Origin: Reticulascus tulasneorum
Lineage: Eukaryota; Ascomycota; Sordariomycetes; Glomerellales; Reticulascaceae
Direction of reading: 5' to 3'
Length of the DNA: 64,000 nucleotides
Assembly (NCBI GenBank): GCA_001557505.1
Contig: LSAX01000010.1
Span: 1,116,001 to 1,180,000 of the forward strand
Both the position numbers and the translations under genes were made by a program. A model generated the notes under the pieces. That model saw only the letters and a program-made list of their open reading frames with translations, was not told the DNA's origin and searched no databases. Shown piece after piece: positions 23,052 through 33,916 of this stretch. The first letter of the stretch is position 1. Each line of letters starts with the position of its first letter.

Positions 23052-24011
23052 TTTCCGATACTGGAGATGCCCAGTACAATTGGACAGAACGCAATATACA
23101 CGGCTAGCAAAGAACTTGGGCGACCAACATGTTCAGCGAAGTCTAGAATTGGGGAGAGCACAGGAAGTCGTCGCGACGAAAACTTGGCAAATTCCGGGTT
23201 TGACTAGAGTTGGACGAGGAGAGCACGTTGCAGATACGACGCGATTGACACGCCCCTTGGCTGCCGGCAAAAAGTAGTAATTACCTAGGTAGGGAGCAAG
23301 CTCGCTGACTGCTGTACGTGTACCAATGAACCTAATTAATGGCTGGTGTGTGTGGTCGACGTAAGGGGGGAGGCCGGGGACGGGACGAACTATTGACACC
23401 TTATTACGACGTAGTAGATTCATGGTAGTGGCAGGTCGTTGACCGAGCATTTGCGACGGTACTTACAGGGGGTTGAATGAGATCTTGGACCACTGAATAT
23501 TTCTTAGGCGATTTATTAATCCCCACTGGCTTACCTATTTAACGTCATTATCAGAATAGTAATTAGCTGAGGTTTCTTGGTGGACATGCACGCTGTACCA
23601 ATGCTAAGCAACTTTGAAATTTGCGGGCGGGCACGGACTGGTACATAATTAACCAAGTCAGGTGGGTCCAGTCCAAGGTACACAGTTCAGTACTTCCTCG
23701 TATTCACACCGTACCGACATGGAAAAAATTGTTTAAGTGACTGTCCACCATTGTACAGAGAACTCACTTTGTGCAATATCATCCTCGAGTGACGAGGAAC
23801 AGCACTCTCGACTTTCTCATTTAAACTTGGTTACGTCCTTTTGAATATCACCCCACCCAAAAAGAAAGACTTACGAGTGAAACGGGGGCTCAATTGCTCC
23901 AGCTCTTTCTTCAGCCACAATATCCCAACGAGCATGCTAAAAAGCTTCGGTTGAAGCAGATGAAGATATCAGCTTCATACCTGCTCCTCGTCATATAACT
24001 GAACACACGAA
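23052..24011. promoter_or_regulatory. Divergent promoter region of ypp1 and rix1
   Basis: This 960-bp gene-free stretch separates two genes transcribed away from each other, so it should carry both promoters. It is AT-rich around 23480-23760. No canonical TATA box was pinned down. Confidence 0.5.
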
Positions 24012-26328
24012 ATGTCGCTTCCACCAGATCTCCGGGTCCTATGTCGTCGTCTGACTTCGACACCGCCTAACCAGCTCCCGCACTCCATTCCAACTCTCAT
24101 CAGCCACATCCTTCGATGTAAGGACGCACTATCAGCTCCGCAGGATCATAAAGCAAAGGACAATTCTTCCGAGACTTCCCTTCTAGTTCATAAACTTAGG
24201 ACTATCATCTCAACTCTCCTGAAAGGGAAGAGTGCTCCGGCCCGCTTCACCGCCGTCACCTTGGTGAAAGCTTTCATCGATGTCGGCGGATGGGAATGCC
24301 TTCGAGAGTCCGGCCCGTGGGTTCAAGGCTTGCTTGCCATCCTTCAAGTAAAACCTACCCGTGTCGCTATTGAAATCACGGAAAGCTAACATGATTCTTC
24401 AGAAAAACGATCCCTTGCCGGTGAGGGAACTTTGCATTGTTACTCTTACGAGAATCTACTCCCTGGTTCAAGAGTATCAGACTCTGACTAGAGAAATCGC
24501 GACTGCCACAATCCCAACTTTCTTCAACTCTTGTCTGCAGCTCATCAAGCCACCTGCATCAGGCCAGCCTCTTAGGACGCCATTGTCCGTTGTGGAGACT
24601 GTTTTAGAAGCCTTCTCGACCCTTATCCCACTCTACCCAACCACTTGCCGAACATTCAATGCCCAAATCAGGACTGCCATAAGACCGTACCTTGCGCCGA
24701 CTTCTTCAGATGAGAACCTGGTGCCGCAGACGCTCCAGCAATGTAGCAGGCGTCTGGCAATCTCAATCCCCTTCACCGCGGCAGGCAAGACGGGTCCCAG
24801 CGATGAATGGGCCAAGCTCGTCCTTGACCTTGCGAAGGATTTCCACTCGACCGCTGACCATGTATTCCGGGCCGTCCAGGAGAACTGGGAGCCTCCTCCG
24901 TCATACAGTCCCTCCAAAGTCAACTTCGACCTTGCCCCTCAGGCAGGCGGGTCGTCTCCAGATCAGTTGCCGGCATGGACGGGCATTCGGGCTGGGACTG
25001 AGAGACTTGCTGCGCTCCTCCACTTCATGGCCGACTCAATACGCTATCCAACCAAAGCAGCCATCACAATTCCCGTCGGCAAATTCTTGGATGCCGTGTC
25101 GAGGATTGTCTTGATTGCCCGTTCCTCGCCAAAATCGCAATCCTGGGAGCAGGCCCTCGAAACACACCCTGCAGTGGCAAGAGAAGAGAAGGAAGACCTA
25201 TGGAGCGCGATGCCCGATCTGCACATCGCCGCGTTACAACTTGTTGTTCTTCTGATTCAGAGACTGAAGCGCAATGCGTTGCCGCTCGTCCCCGAGATCA
25301 TTGAAGATGTAACTCGTGTCTTTAAGTCTGGCATAGACGTACCACAAGTAAGACTCGCCAGCTATACCGTCCTAAACGAACTGCTCCCTTTCAGCGGACC
25401 AACCATGTCCAAGTCTAGCGTCGACACGCTTGGGCTCGTTTTGCTTTCTTGCTGCCGGGACCTTCAGCAAGAAGCCGGCCATCTTAAAGATTTAAAGCGA
25501 ACATCAAGTACTCCTACAGACAACAAGAAAAATGGGCCAACAGCGAACGCAGACTTGTTTCTCCAAACCAAAGCCGCCACGCCCACCAATGCGTCCCTCC
25601 CTCCTACTCTGGAGAAGGACCACCTGGTAGCAGCAGAGACTCTGTTGGCCAATATACTGGCAAATTTACCCCAACAACACCTCAAAGCTGGGCTCCGTGG
25701 TCTGATTGACCAGACGGCAATTCTATCCCGAACCAAGACAGCCATGATTGCGAGTGTGCTGAACCCGTACATGACGCAGGGGGGGAGAATGTACCCCAGC
25801 ATCCTGCCTTTCTTGTCGCAACAATTCCCACATGATCAGGGTGTGGAAATACTCCGGTCCAATATGCGGACATCGACTCAACACCTGGGGGGCCTCCCCA
25901 GTATTGTCGCTGGCTTCGAGGAAGTGGATGATCATCACGATGAGGAAATGGGTTCAGATTCTGAACCAGCTCCTGCGCAGACAAATGGTGGAGGCATGCC
26001 GAGAACTGAGGACCCGGCTCTTGAGAGCAGCATCGCAACCGAGAACCCATTCCTCCCTCAGAAAACTAACGAGAATGGCAGCAACGCGGCCTCGAACGGC
26101 TTCGCAATGATAACAGCGCAGAAGCGCAAGCCTGAAGATGCACTCGACCTGAACCCTCCCAAGAGACTGGGTGTTGAAAAGGCGGCCGAGCTACCCGCTG
26201 TTGCGGAACCGGTCCATGCACATGCACAGGCTGAAGAGGATGACGACGAGAGTGATGAGGAGAGTGTTCATCTCAACATGGAGCTTGATGATGAGGAGGA
26301 GGATAATGAAGATGAAGATGAGGAGTAG
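24012..26328 (+). CDS. rix1: Rix1/PELP1-type pre-rRNA processing protein
   Basis: Two exons (24012-24347, 24403-26328; 55-bp intron) give 753 aa. The N-terminal half matches the RIX1 domain: a conserved SAPARFTAVTLVKAFIDVGGWECL block, then KNDPLPVRELCIVTLTRIYSL directly after the splice. Helical repeats follow to about residue 600. The C terminus carries a KRKPED/PPKR-type basic patch and an acidic Asp/Glu tail, as expected for this nuclear family. Rix1 works with Ipi1 and Ipi3 in the nucleolus and nucleoplasm on ITS2 processing and recruitment of the Rea1/Mdn1 AAA-ATPase to pre-60S particles. It is divergent from ypp1 and convergent with the WW-domain gene. Confidence 0.9.
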
Positions 26329-26633
26329 GACAACACCCCAGGTGCCCATTGATGTGGCATTCGATCTTGATAGCTGGGAACTTGCATAAGTAGTAAACCT
26401 GGGTATAATAGATTTGTCACCTCTGACTTTTGTATAAGCTGTTGATGTACGGTGCTGGCATTACCTGCAACTGCATGATTACCCAAGCCAGTGCCCCGAT
26501 ATGCTGAAGGCATTATAAATTGGTGCCCACCACGTTTCCAAAAAACCTTTCTACTTTCCGCCATAAGCCCTTCCTCAACGCCGCCCAATGAAGCACGCCC
26601 GCCCCGTTTCCATGTCCGCGGTCCGAGGAGGAA
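26329..26633. other. Short convergent intergenic region
   Basis: These 305 bp lie between the stops of rix1 and the WW-domain gene. They carry the two 3' ends; no other element was seen. Confidence 0.55.
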
Positions 26634-27473
26634 TCAGTCTCGTAGCCAAGCCCTCCTCTTTTCCTCCTTCCTCGCCCGCCGCTTCTCCTTGAACTGCTTC
26701 AGCTCCGCCTTGGTCGGCTTCTTCCCCGATCGTTCGGCTTTTAAGCTCCTTCCGTCATGGGAATTCGCCGCCGCCTCCACGTCAAAGAAGGCATTCATCT
26801 GCCGCTTCGACTTTGCCTCATCGGTATGCCTATCCGGGCCCTCCTCCGCGGTCTGGAACTGGCCCGTGAAGCGATTGAAGGCGGCAGTCACGCCACCGAA
26901 ACCGCCCGGCGCTTGGGGGTCTTCTCGCGGTAGATCTGGGTCTTCGCCGTCGGCCTGCGCGTACCAGGCGTTCGGGTCGTAGTCGCCATGGATGGCGGGA
27001 TTATACCCTCCAGCCGGGGGTTTATCGCTGGGGAGGGAGGGAGGAAGCGGCGGGTTGGTAGACGTCCCAGGCGCGCCAGAACTGGACGTAGCTACCGACA
27101 CTCGGGGGTTGTCCCACTGTGACGCGCCAGTGATGCGGTTATGGAAGAAGTATGCGTTGTTCGTAGCATCCCAGTGGAAATCCCACCCATCGTCTCCCTC
27201 TGGTGGGGGCTCATTGGGCAGTGGAGGTGCCTCGTCTGACGCAGCGGCCTTTTCGTCGTCAGCTGAAGGACTGGGCGACGACGAGTCGCTCTCGCTGCGC
27301 TCGCCCGACTCCGGCGAGGAGTCTGGTGGTGGTTTAGACATGTCTTTCAACAAGTCTGACTCTTGCGCTGTCGCCGTGTCCCGTTTCTCCAACGGGGCGT
27401 CTTGTGGTGGCGGATCACGATCGGCTGGTGGCTCCGAGTCGCGTGGGGAGGCTGAAGAATTTGAAGAAGCCAT
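26634..27473 (-). CDS. WW-domain protein with basic C-terminal region
   Basis: A single exon of 279 codons starts at an ATG with a strong context (AAAATGGCT). The first 95 residues are acidic, Ser/Pro-rich and probably disordered. One WW domain spans about 93-123: Trp97, aromatic FF at 109-110, Trp120 and Pro123 (QWDNP). A Pro-rich linker follows, then a conserved-looking segment around 190-279 that ends in a strongly basic helix (KPTKAELKQFKEKRRARKEEKRRA). WW domains bind proline-rich ligands; the basic end and the WBP4/splicing-factor flavour suggest a nuclear role in RNA processing, but that is inference. A long frame on the opposite strand (26992-27936) is a composition shadow. Confidence 0.85.
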   Translation of the reverse strand: MASSNSSASPRDSEPPADRDPPPQDAPLEKRDTATAQESDLLKDMSKPPPDSSPESGERSESDSSSPSPSADDEKAAASDEAPPLPNEPPPEGDDGWDFHWDATNNAYFFHNRITGASQWDNPRVSVATSSSGAPGTSTNPPLPPSLPSDKPPAGGYNPAIHGDYDPNAWYAQADGEDPDLPREDPQAPGGFGGVTAAFNRFTGQFQTAEEGPDRHTDEAKSKRQMNAFFDVEAAANSHDGRSLKAERSGKKPTKAELKQFKEKRRARKEEKRRAWLRD

Positions 27474-28811
27474 TTTGGCAGGTCAAGAGTGCGGCGGCCG
27501 TTGCAGGGTTATATTAATCGTCTGTGAAATGAAGGCAGCTCAAAAAGAGCTTCATATTTCAAGCGAGACTGCACCCAGGATAAGAGACTGCTTCACCACT
27601 CCCAGTTCGTTCGGAAGTCTGCATAGCCTGAATTTTCGGTGTCCAAGGTGGGAGGCAGAAACCTGGAAGATGCCGGCCCAGAGCAAAAAAGTTGATGCAA
27701 ATCCGAAGCCCGTGTCACGCGAGGCCAGGATTCTGCAGATCATTGGCACTGTGCGTAGTATGGGGCATGGCGCTCCAGCACTGTGTTCCACAAGGGTTTC
27801 CGGCATCCTGGACACTGTGCTGGGGAGGATTAGAGTTATCTTGGATCAATATCGGCATTATCATCATGCAGGCAGGCCCCTTAACAGCTTTCTCGTCTGC
27901 CGTCCAACTCTCAGAACACCTCCTTCCGGACCCTAAATAGGACTTGACCAGAGCGGCACGTGTACTTAAACTATGTGCCAATGCGCCAGTGCGTGCGCCG
28001 CGCCCGTGCGTGTTGCATCAAGCTCGCGTAAGGTTTGTGTGAGACTCCTCAGAGCCAGGAGGTTCCGGACTTCCTCTTCTTGTTCAACCACTTCGAGATA
28101 ATCTTGAGAGGCAAAGTCGAAGACCACAGCAACAGGGCTTTACTCGGGCAACCCGTCTACATACGGGTCTCCCGAAACATTCTCCTGCCAATTATAGCCA
28201 TCTCAAGCCCTCAAGCCAGGCCGTGCCACCTACGTCTAGCTCCATCTTACGTCAAAGAAAAAGGTCGCGAAAGCGTGGAGCGACTCAGATCCAGACGTAA
28301 GTTCGCGCTAAAGTAGCCAAGCGGCGCAGTGCCATTGCATCCAGTGCCCGAGTTTGTCCTGAACCATCGACCCTTTTCCTTGCCACCTAGCCCCGGATTT
28401 GTCTTTGCTTGTCTGTGCCAAACCCTCACCATCTCGGCCTCTGTGGCCGGACAAGTGTTTGTGTCTCCAAGGTTCGACCTTGACAATGGCGTTTCCCCAT
28501 CGCCGAGCTAAGAACACTAGGAAGGTTCCGCTGCTCCGTCTGCTCGGGCTAGTTTGGGTTTCTGTCTTGTCGTCCGTGTGATGATGTCTTATTTAAAGTG
28601 TCCCTTCGGCACCCTGTTATGATGGCCCTGTCTAGGGCTGACGAACTTCCAAGTTCCGATGGGAGTGTAGAGGCGAACATTCTCACAGAAACCCTCCAAT
28701 CTAACGCTGTCAGGAATAACCTCCTATATAGACTATCTGTTTCTCTCACCTGCCTCACGCTGAGCTCGTGTTCCACGTAACCCATTTCCGGCAACGGCAA
28801 AGAGAAACATC
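27474..28811. other. Intergenic stretch upstream of the GH16 gene
   Basis: This 1.3-kb region has no supported gene. It should hold the divergent control regions of the WW-domain gene and the GH16 gene. A CCAAT and a TATA element near its right end are listed separately. Confidence 0.55.
28696..28731 (+). promoter_or_regulatory. CCAAT and TATA-like elements before the GH16 gene
   Basis: CCAAT at 28696-28700 and TATATAG at about 28725-28731 lie 116 and about 87 bp upstream of the ATG. A start of transcription 25-35 bp after the TATA element would leave a short leader of about 50 bp. Confidence 0.45.
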
Positions 28812-30017
28812 ATGAAGCTCCCTCGGTCCCTCTGGGCTTTGATACTTGTGATCTCGTCAAATGCTCGCCTCGCAGCCGCAGACGACTTCCCTTCTGTCGA
28901 CGACTCCCAATGCAACTGCTTCATGACAAACGGCTCAAAGACGTCTTTCTTCTCCAATCATTTCTTCTACGACTTCCGGGATCTAGCCCAATATGCCGGC
29001 GTCCCATCTGTCATCAATGGTTCAGACGCCAGCACAACGGCGCCGGCGACGAGCGATTACTTCACAACCGACGAATGGACGAACATATGGGGCATCCAGA
29101 GCTGGAATAACAGCGCAAATCTAGGCACCACCGGCGTCGATGCGACGCTGCTACTCATCAATTCCCCGAATAACGTGTACATTGAGCAGAACGCAGACGC
29201 AGACGCATCGTCTAGCACCTTCTTGACAATGCGGACGCAGAGACTGACCGACTTCCAAACGGCTGCGGAGTTTGAATCTGTGTCGTCGTCTTACAAGTTC
29301 CTCTCCGTTCGCATGTATGCCCGAACAATAGGATCCCCTGGGGCATGCACCGCCATGTTCACCTATCGGCAGGCCGATGACCTCGCAAAGATCCAAGAAG
29401 CAGATTTGGAGGTCCTGACAAAGGATCCCCGAAATGCTATTCAGTACACGAACCAGCCTTCCTTCACAGTTGAAGGCGAATCCGTAGACGGCGCCACGCA
29501 GAACGTTACCATGCCCGGCGACCTCACCTGGAGCGACTGGGCTGTCCACCGCCTGGATTGGCAACCGAAGCAGAGCACGTGGTACATTGATGGCCACGAA
29601 GTAGCGAAAATATCCTTCCAGGCTCCGAGGGATGATAGCAGGGTCATCTTCAATTCTTGGAGTGATGGAGGCAGCTGGTCGGGCACGATGAACGTATTTG
29701 ATGAGACCTTCATGCAGATTCAGTGGATTGAGATGGTCTATAACTCTTCCCAGTCAGTGGAAAAGAGGGATGTGTCAGAGACGGGGCATGGGAGCGGGCC
29801 ATATGGACAACTTGCTAGGCGATCTGGCAGTGGCAAGTGTAAGGTGGTCTGCAGCATCGACGAAACTGACGTAACTGGCCAAACTGTCATGATACACAAC
29901 AGCACCGCATCAGGAAGACTGCTTGCGCAAGGGGAAGGTTTCGGCCGTGTCATGATATGGATCCCGACATTTGTGATATCAGCGATGGTCGTTTCGTCCG
30001 TCTCCTTCATTTTTTAA
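28812..30017 (+). CDS. GH16 family glycosidase, secreted and probably GPI-anchored
   Basis: A single exon of 401 codons. Residues 1-23 are a signal peptide. The jelly-roll catalytic domain covers roughly 45-310; the GH16 catalytic motif ExDxE is present as EADLE (Glu196 nucleophile, Asp198, Glu200 acid/base), preceded by the expected aromatic-rich strands and followed by HRLDWQPKQSTWYIDG. Many N-glycosylation sequons occur. The C terminus has a hydrophobic tail of about 20 residues (MIWIPTFVISAMVVSSVSFIF) after a small-residue stretch, typical of a GPI signal. GH16 enzymes of this group cleave or transfer beta-1,3-type glucans or related wall polymers; exact specificity is not readable. It lies in tandem with the next surface enzyme. 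Confidence 0.88.
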   Translation: MKLPRSLWALILVISSNARLAAADDFPSVDDSQCNCFMTNGSKTSFFSNHFFYDFRDLAQYAGVPSVINGSDASTTAPATSDYFTTDEWTNIWGIQSWNNSANLGTTGVDATLLLINSPNNVYIEQNADADASSSTFLTMRTQRLTDFQTAAEFESVSSSYKFLSVRMYARTIGSPGACTAMFTYRQADDLAKIQEADLEVLTKDPRNAIQYTNQPSFTVEGESVDGATQNVTMPGDLTWSDWAVHRLDWQPKQSTWYIDGHEVAKISFQAPRDDSRVIFNSWSDGGSWSGTMNVFDETFMQIQWIEMVYNSSQSVEKRDVSETGHGSGPYGQLARRSGSGKCKVVCSIDETDVTGQTVMIHNSTASGRLLAQGEGFGRVMIWIPTFVISAMVVSSVSFIF

Positions 30018-31311
30018 TCCCCAGACTAAAAGCTCCGGTCTGTATAACAGCCATAAGCACTTTGTTGTAAATATAGATCGCATTTACCAGGCGTTTCCCA
30101 ATCATACAATCATAAAAGACGCTCGCTATGTCATGGCTTACATCCTTACCGTGGTGCTGGAAGCCTGGTCCCGATACGGCAAAACATTGGGTGATGGAGA
30201 CCCCGTTTCCATCCTGCGGCTAAGTGTTTCTATGGTCAGACTCCTACCATCATATACCTGATCTGTTCCCATGAGCTTCTGGATGCGTCCAGTGGCAACA
30301 GAAGCTGACGGATCGGACGACTAACATTCGTTATGAGCCACACGCCATGACGGGAGGCGGCGCCTTCGAGCATACAAGAGGTAATAACGACAGGGCGCCG
30401 AGCAATGCGGCAAATGTTCAGATGGAAAATCATATTGCTAGGGACGACTTAATACAAGTCAAATGTCCGGTCCCCAGCCCGCGACCAGTGATGTGATCTC
30501 CCCTCTGCTCTGGAAACCATGAGCCTTGACAATTCTGTCACATTTATATGACAGTGAAAGGGGCAGTATTGATTTCTTGAGAAATTCCAAACCATTTACT
30601 TTGCAAATATTTTGAAGAACTCTTGCCATCGCGAAGTTTTGAAATTGTGTGTTGTAATGTTGGTGGTGGTGTTCGTCTCGTCTCGTCGAATGACGCGGAA
30701 AACTCCTGGGGCCGTCGATCATACGCCAGAACGCACCCCACAGAATACCCACGTTTCGCAACCAAGATAGCCTAAGCTTCGGGCCCAATGGCACGTATCT
30801 CCTCCTGCAGGTCATCGGCCTTGAGACAATCTTCAGTTCGTCGGAGGTGTTATGACACATGATGGCCGCTGCGCGAGCAGCCCGCCCCACCACCAGACAT
30901 GAAGCTATCCGAACTCGAGGTTGGACTGCGCCCACTATGGACTCATCGACGCTCAGATCAGGGACGGCTAAGAATGTCGCTATCTGTGGTGCCTTCCGTC
31001 ATTTGAGAAACTGTTTTGTCTCGTAGTAGAGAGCCGGGAACGTCGGAGCCGTCTCTGAGCCTCCTGTGTAAACTTATCCACTTATGCCCAGCCCATCGTC
31101 TCTCACATCATAGCCCCGACAGCGGCACGAAGAGCATGGCCGAGCCATTCACCTGGGTTACGTCGTAGCCTACATCCAGGAACCTCGTCCGTCCCGCGTG
31201 TGGCATATGAGAAAGGCCCTTAAAGGCTTGGCCGCCCGTTTCTTCCCCGGACTAGACACTTGGACTCTGGCCCAGAAGATCACGGTCGCAGTTATCCTCC
31301 GAATCGCCAAC
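30018..31311. other. Intergenic stretch between GH16 and esterase genes
   Basis: These 1.3 kb hold the 3' end of the GH16 gene and the promoter of the esterase gene. Frames up to 158 codons on the minus strand show no family likeness and were not called. Confidence 0.55.
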
Positions 31312-32261
31312 ATGAAAGTCCTCGCACCACAACTACTACTAATCGCCAGCGCGGCTGCCACAGTGCCCTTGGGCCTGTTCAGTCGACAGGAGAGTTGCCC
31401 ACAGATCCATGTCTTTGGCGCGAGGGAAACAACCGCTCCGCCAGGGTTTGGGTCGTCGCAAACGGTTGTCAACTTGGTCTTGGACGCTTTCCCCGGCGCC
31501 ACTTCTGAGTCCATTATCTACCCAGCGGCTGGAGGCAACAACTATGCAATGAGTGTGGCAGCTGGTATCAGAGCAATCACGAACCAAACGCAAAACTTTG
31601 CCAGCAGATGTCCGGAGACAAAGATCGTAATGATCGGTTACTCGCAGGTAAAGGATCCATGGACTTGAGAGAGAAGCATAGCTGACAACCCGCTAGGGAT
31701 CCCAAATCATGGATGATGCTTTCTGCGGCGGGCCAGATGGCCAAAGCCTCATGACTACGGCAATTCCAGTGCCGGAGGCCGTCGGCCTCCAAGTCGCTGC
31801 CATGATCTGGTTGGGAAACCCTCGATTTGTCGAAGGCCTGCCATACAATGTCGGCACTGCTAGACTCGGCGGTGTAAGTTCAACCCCCTCCCCATGTCAA
31901 TGCCATCTGACCGGAGATAGTTTGCCGCTCGCCCTGCCAACTTCGTATGTGCGGCGTACGCCGACCTCATCCAGTCGTACTGCGATGCACCAGATCCATT
32001 CTGCTCAAAGGGCAACAGCACCATGACCCATCAGACATACGGGCAGGTATATGGTCAGAGGGCACTGAATTTCGTCAGGAGCAAGCTGGAGACGCAGTGA
32101 GTTAGGCCCTTCAACCCAACGGGTCCAATAACCCATTGCCTCTGCCGCCTGCTAACAGCTCGCGACACAGGACGGCCGTCATTCCCAATGCCGGCGCGTT
32201 GTTGAGACCAGACATGTTGGGCCTGTTAACAACAGTCCTCTCCTTGCTATATGTGCTCTAA
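31312..32261 (+). CDS. Cutinase-fold carbohydrate/cutin esterase (CE5), probable GPI anchor
   Basis: Four exons (31312-31647, 31697-31873, 31921-32096, 32171-32261) give 259 aa. A signal peptide spans 1-17. The cutinase-fold domain has the nucleophile Ser111 in GYSQG (rebuilt exactly by splicing of intron 1), the Asp region YCDAPDPFC and His208 (THQTYGQVYG); paired Cys fit the acetylxylan-esterase branch better than classical cutinase. Exon 4 codes a GPI-type end: small residues (NAG) then a hydrophobic tail ending LLTTVLSLLYVL. The last intron has a GTGAGT donor and a GCTAAC branch site. If it is retained, a TGA appears at once (stop at 32100) and a 230-aa protein without the tail results. 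Such enzymes remove acetyl groups from xylan or hydrolyse cutin esters outside the cell. Confidence 0.88.
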
Positions 32262-32899
32262 TGGACGAGTTGAGGGTGTTCGCATTGGGGTCAAAAATGG
32301 GGGTGGCACTTCTGTATTTTCGTCGCCTTAGTATCTAGCATCAAATGATAGTAATAATATCCCACGGGACTATTTTGAGCTCCATGGTAGTCATCAAACT
32401 GACCAAGCACCTCGACAAGGACAAGGGTGCCCCGGCCAGGGAAAATGAAACTCTATTTCGTGAGTGTTTGGTAAAACATAATGGTTTCCTTGGGCCAAAG
32501 GATGATAATTCGTCCCTTTTTGCTTGCAATGCATGTCTGCAACGGGGATCTTCTGGAACAATAATACGTACTAGCGAAGGATGGATGAAAGCCATCCAAA
32601 GTAACAAGTGCCCAACAAAAGATGTCATTTAACTGATTGAGCTCATGGATCTGCAATCTTCAACTATACCGTAAGCAGAGTAATTAATCGCGCCGCAAAC
32701 GAGCTGGGGGGCGCACCAACTCCACAGCTACCTTAGTGAGTTAGCTAGTTTTTGGCCACTAACAAGATTCGGCCCGGGCACCTATCGGTCTATCTGCCGG
32801 GGGGGCGGCCAGGGGCCATTGATAAAGCTCCAGCGCATCCACAGGAAAACACTCCTCAACCTCGCTCTCAACAAATCCTCGTCGACCAGTATCTTCAAG
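32262..32899. other. Intergenic stretch before phs1
   Basis: About 640 bp holding the esterase 3' end and the phs1 promoter. The 95-codon frames around 32341-32632 run on both strands and are not convincing. Confidence 0.55.
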
Positions 32900-33712
32900 A
32901 TGGCCGACACAGCAACGGCAATCAAGCCGCGAAGGCAGTCTTCGCCTATCAAGAACAGCTACCTGATTCTCTACAACTTCGTCTCCGCCGTCGCCTGGGC
33001 CACCGTGCTCGGCCGCACCGTGGCCCTGTACGCGGTCCGCGGTCCGCTGTTCATCCACCTCGGCGTCGGAGAATGGACGAAATGGACGCAGACTCTTGCC
33101 GCGATGGAGATCCTGCATTCATTGCTTGGTACGGTACCCCTAATCAGAACACTATAACGGACCTCAATCGGATTACTGGAACATTGGCGCTAACTTGTGC
33201 TGTTTCGTGATAGGCATTGTGCGAGCGCCAGTCTTCACGACGGTCATGCAAGTCTCCAGCCGATTCGTTCTGGTCTGGGGTGTTGTCGATTTCTTTCCCT
33301 GGCTCGCGCGGAGTCAATTCTACACGTCTATGCTGCTGGCCTGGAGCATCACTGAGGTGATTCGGTACTCGTTCTTCGCGCTCACGCTCAGCGGGTGGCA
33401 GCCCAAGCTCCTAGTGTGGTTGCGGTATAACACCTTCTTCGTGCTCTATCCGATCGGGATCACGAGCGAGGCTGTCCTGATTTACTATTCGGCCGAGCCG
33501 GCCAGAGAGTATGGCGAGCTGTTCCAATACCTTCCGTATGCCATTTTGGCCATTTATGTCCCTGGTAAGTGTGTCCCGGTGGTTTGACTGAACTGGAGGG
33601 AAAGCTAACGGGCGCAGGTTCCTATATCCTTTACACGCATATGATGGTCCAGCGAAAGAAGTTTTTCAGGAGCCAGAAGGCGCTGGAGGGAGGAGAACAG
33701 AAGTCGAGATAA
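32900..33712 (+). CDS. phs1: Very-long-chain (3R)-3-hydroxyacyl-CoA dehydratase (Phs1/HACD)
   Basis: Three exons (32900-33128, 33214-33564, 33618-33712) give 224 aa, close to the 217 aa of the yeast enzyme. About six hydrophobic segments fit the six-helix ER membrane protein. The catalytic pair Tyr155 and Glu162 sits in YPIGITSE, and the preceding TEVIRYSFFAL and the C-terminal lysine-rich tail (QRKKFF...) are typical. The enzyme carries out the third step of very-long-chain fatty acid elongation, dehydrating 3-hydroxyacyl-CoA to trans-2-enoyl-CoA, and is essential in yeast through sphingolipid synthesis. The ATG context (AAGATGG) is strong. It is convergent with the hydrolase gene, with 204 bp between stops. 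Confidence 0.94.
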
Positions 33713-33916
33713 AGGGGCTACATCCGGCGCATAGAGATATCAAGAGCTAGAACCATACACTCGACCGCGAACTGACATGACTTGTAGGATAGGTATCTAA
33801 ATCGAGGAAAGGCGTGGTGCCAGGCTGCAGAGCCGGTAATGTGTAGACTATCATAGATTATCATGAACATCGGAAAAATCATGCTTCGTCCCAGTACTGC
33901 GCTCCAGTTCCATACC

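Noticed and set aside
26992..27936. 314-codon plus-strand frame
   Set aside because: It overlaps the WW-domain gene on the opposite strand and is Gly/Ser-rich in step with the low-complexity part of that protein.
31648..31696. Frame shift or broken gene between the esterase exons
   Set aside because: The gap is a normal 49-bp intron with a GTAAAG donor; splicing rebuilds the GYSQG active site.
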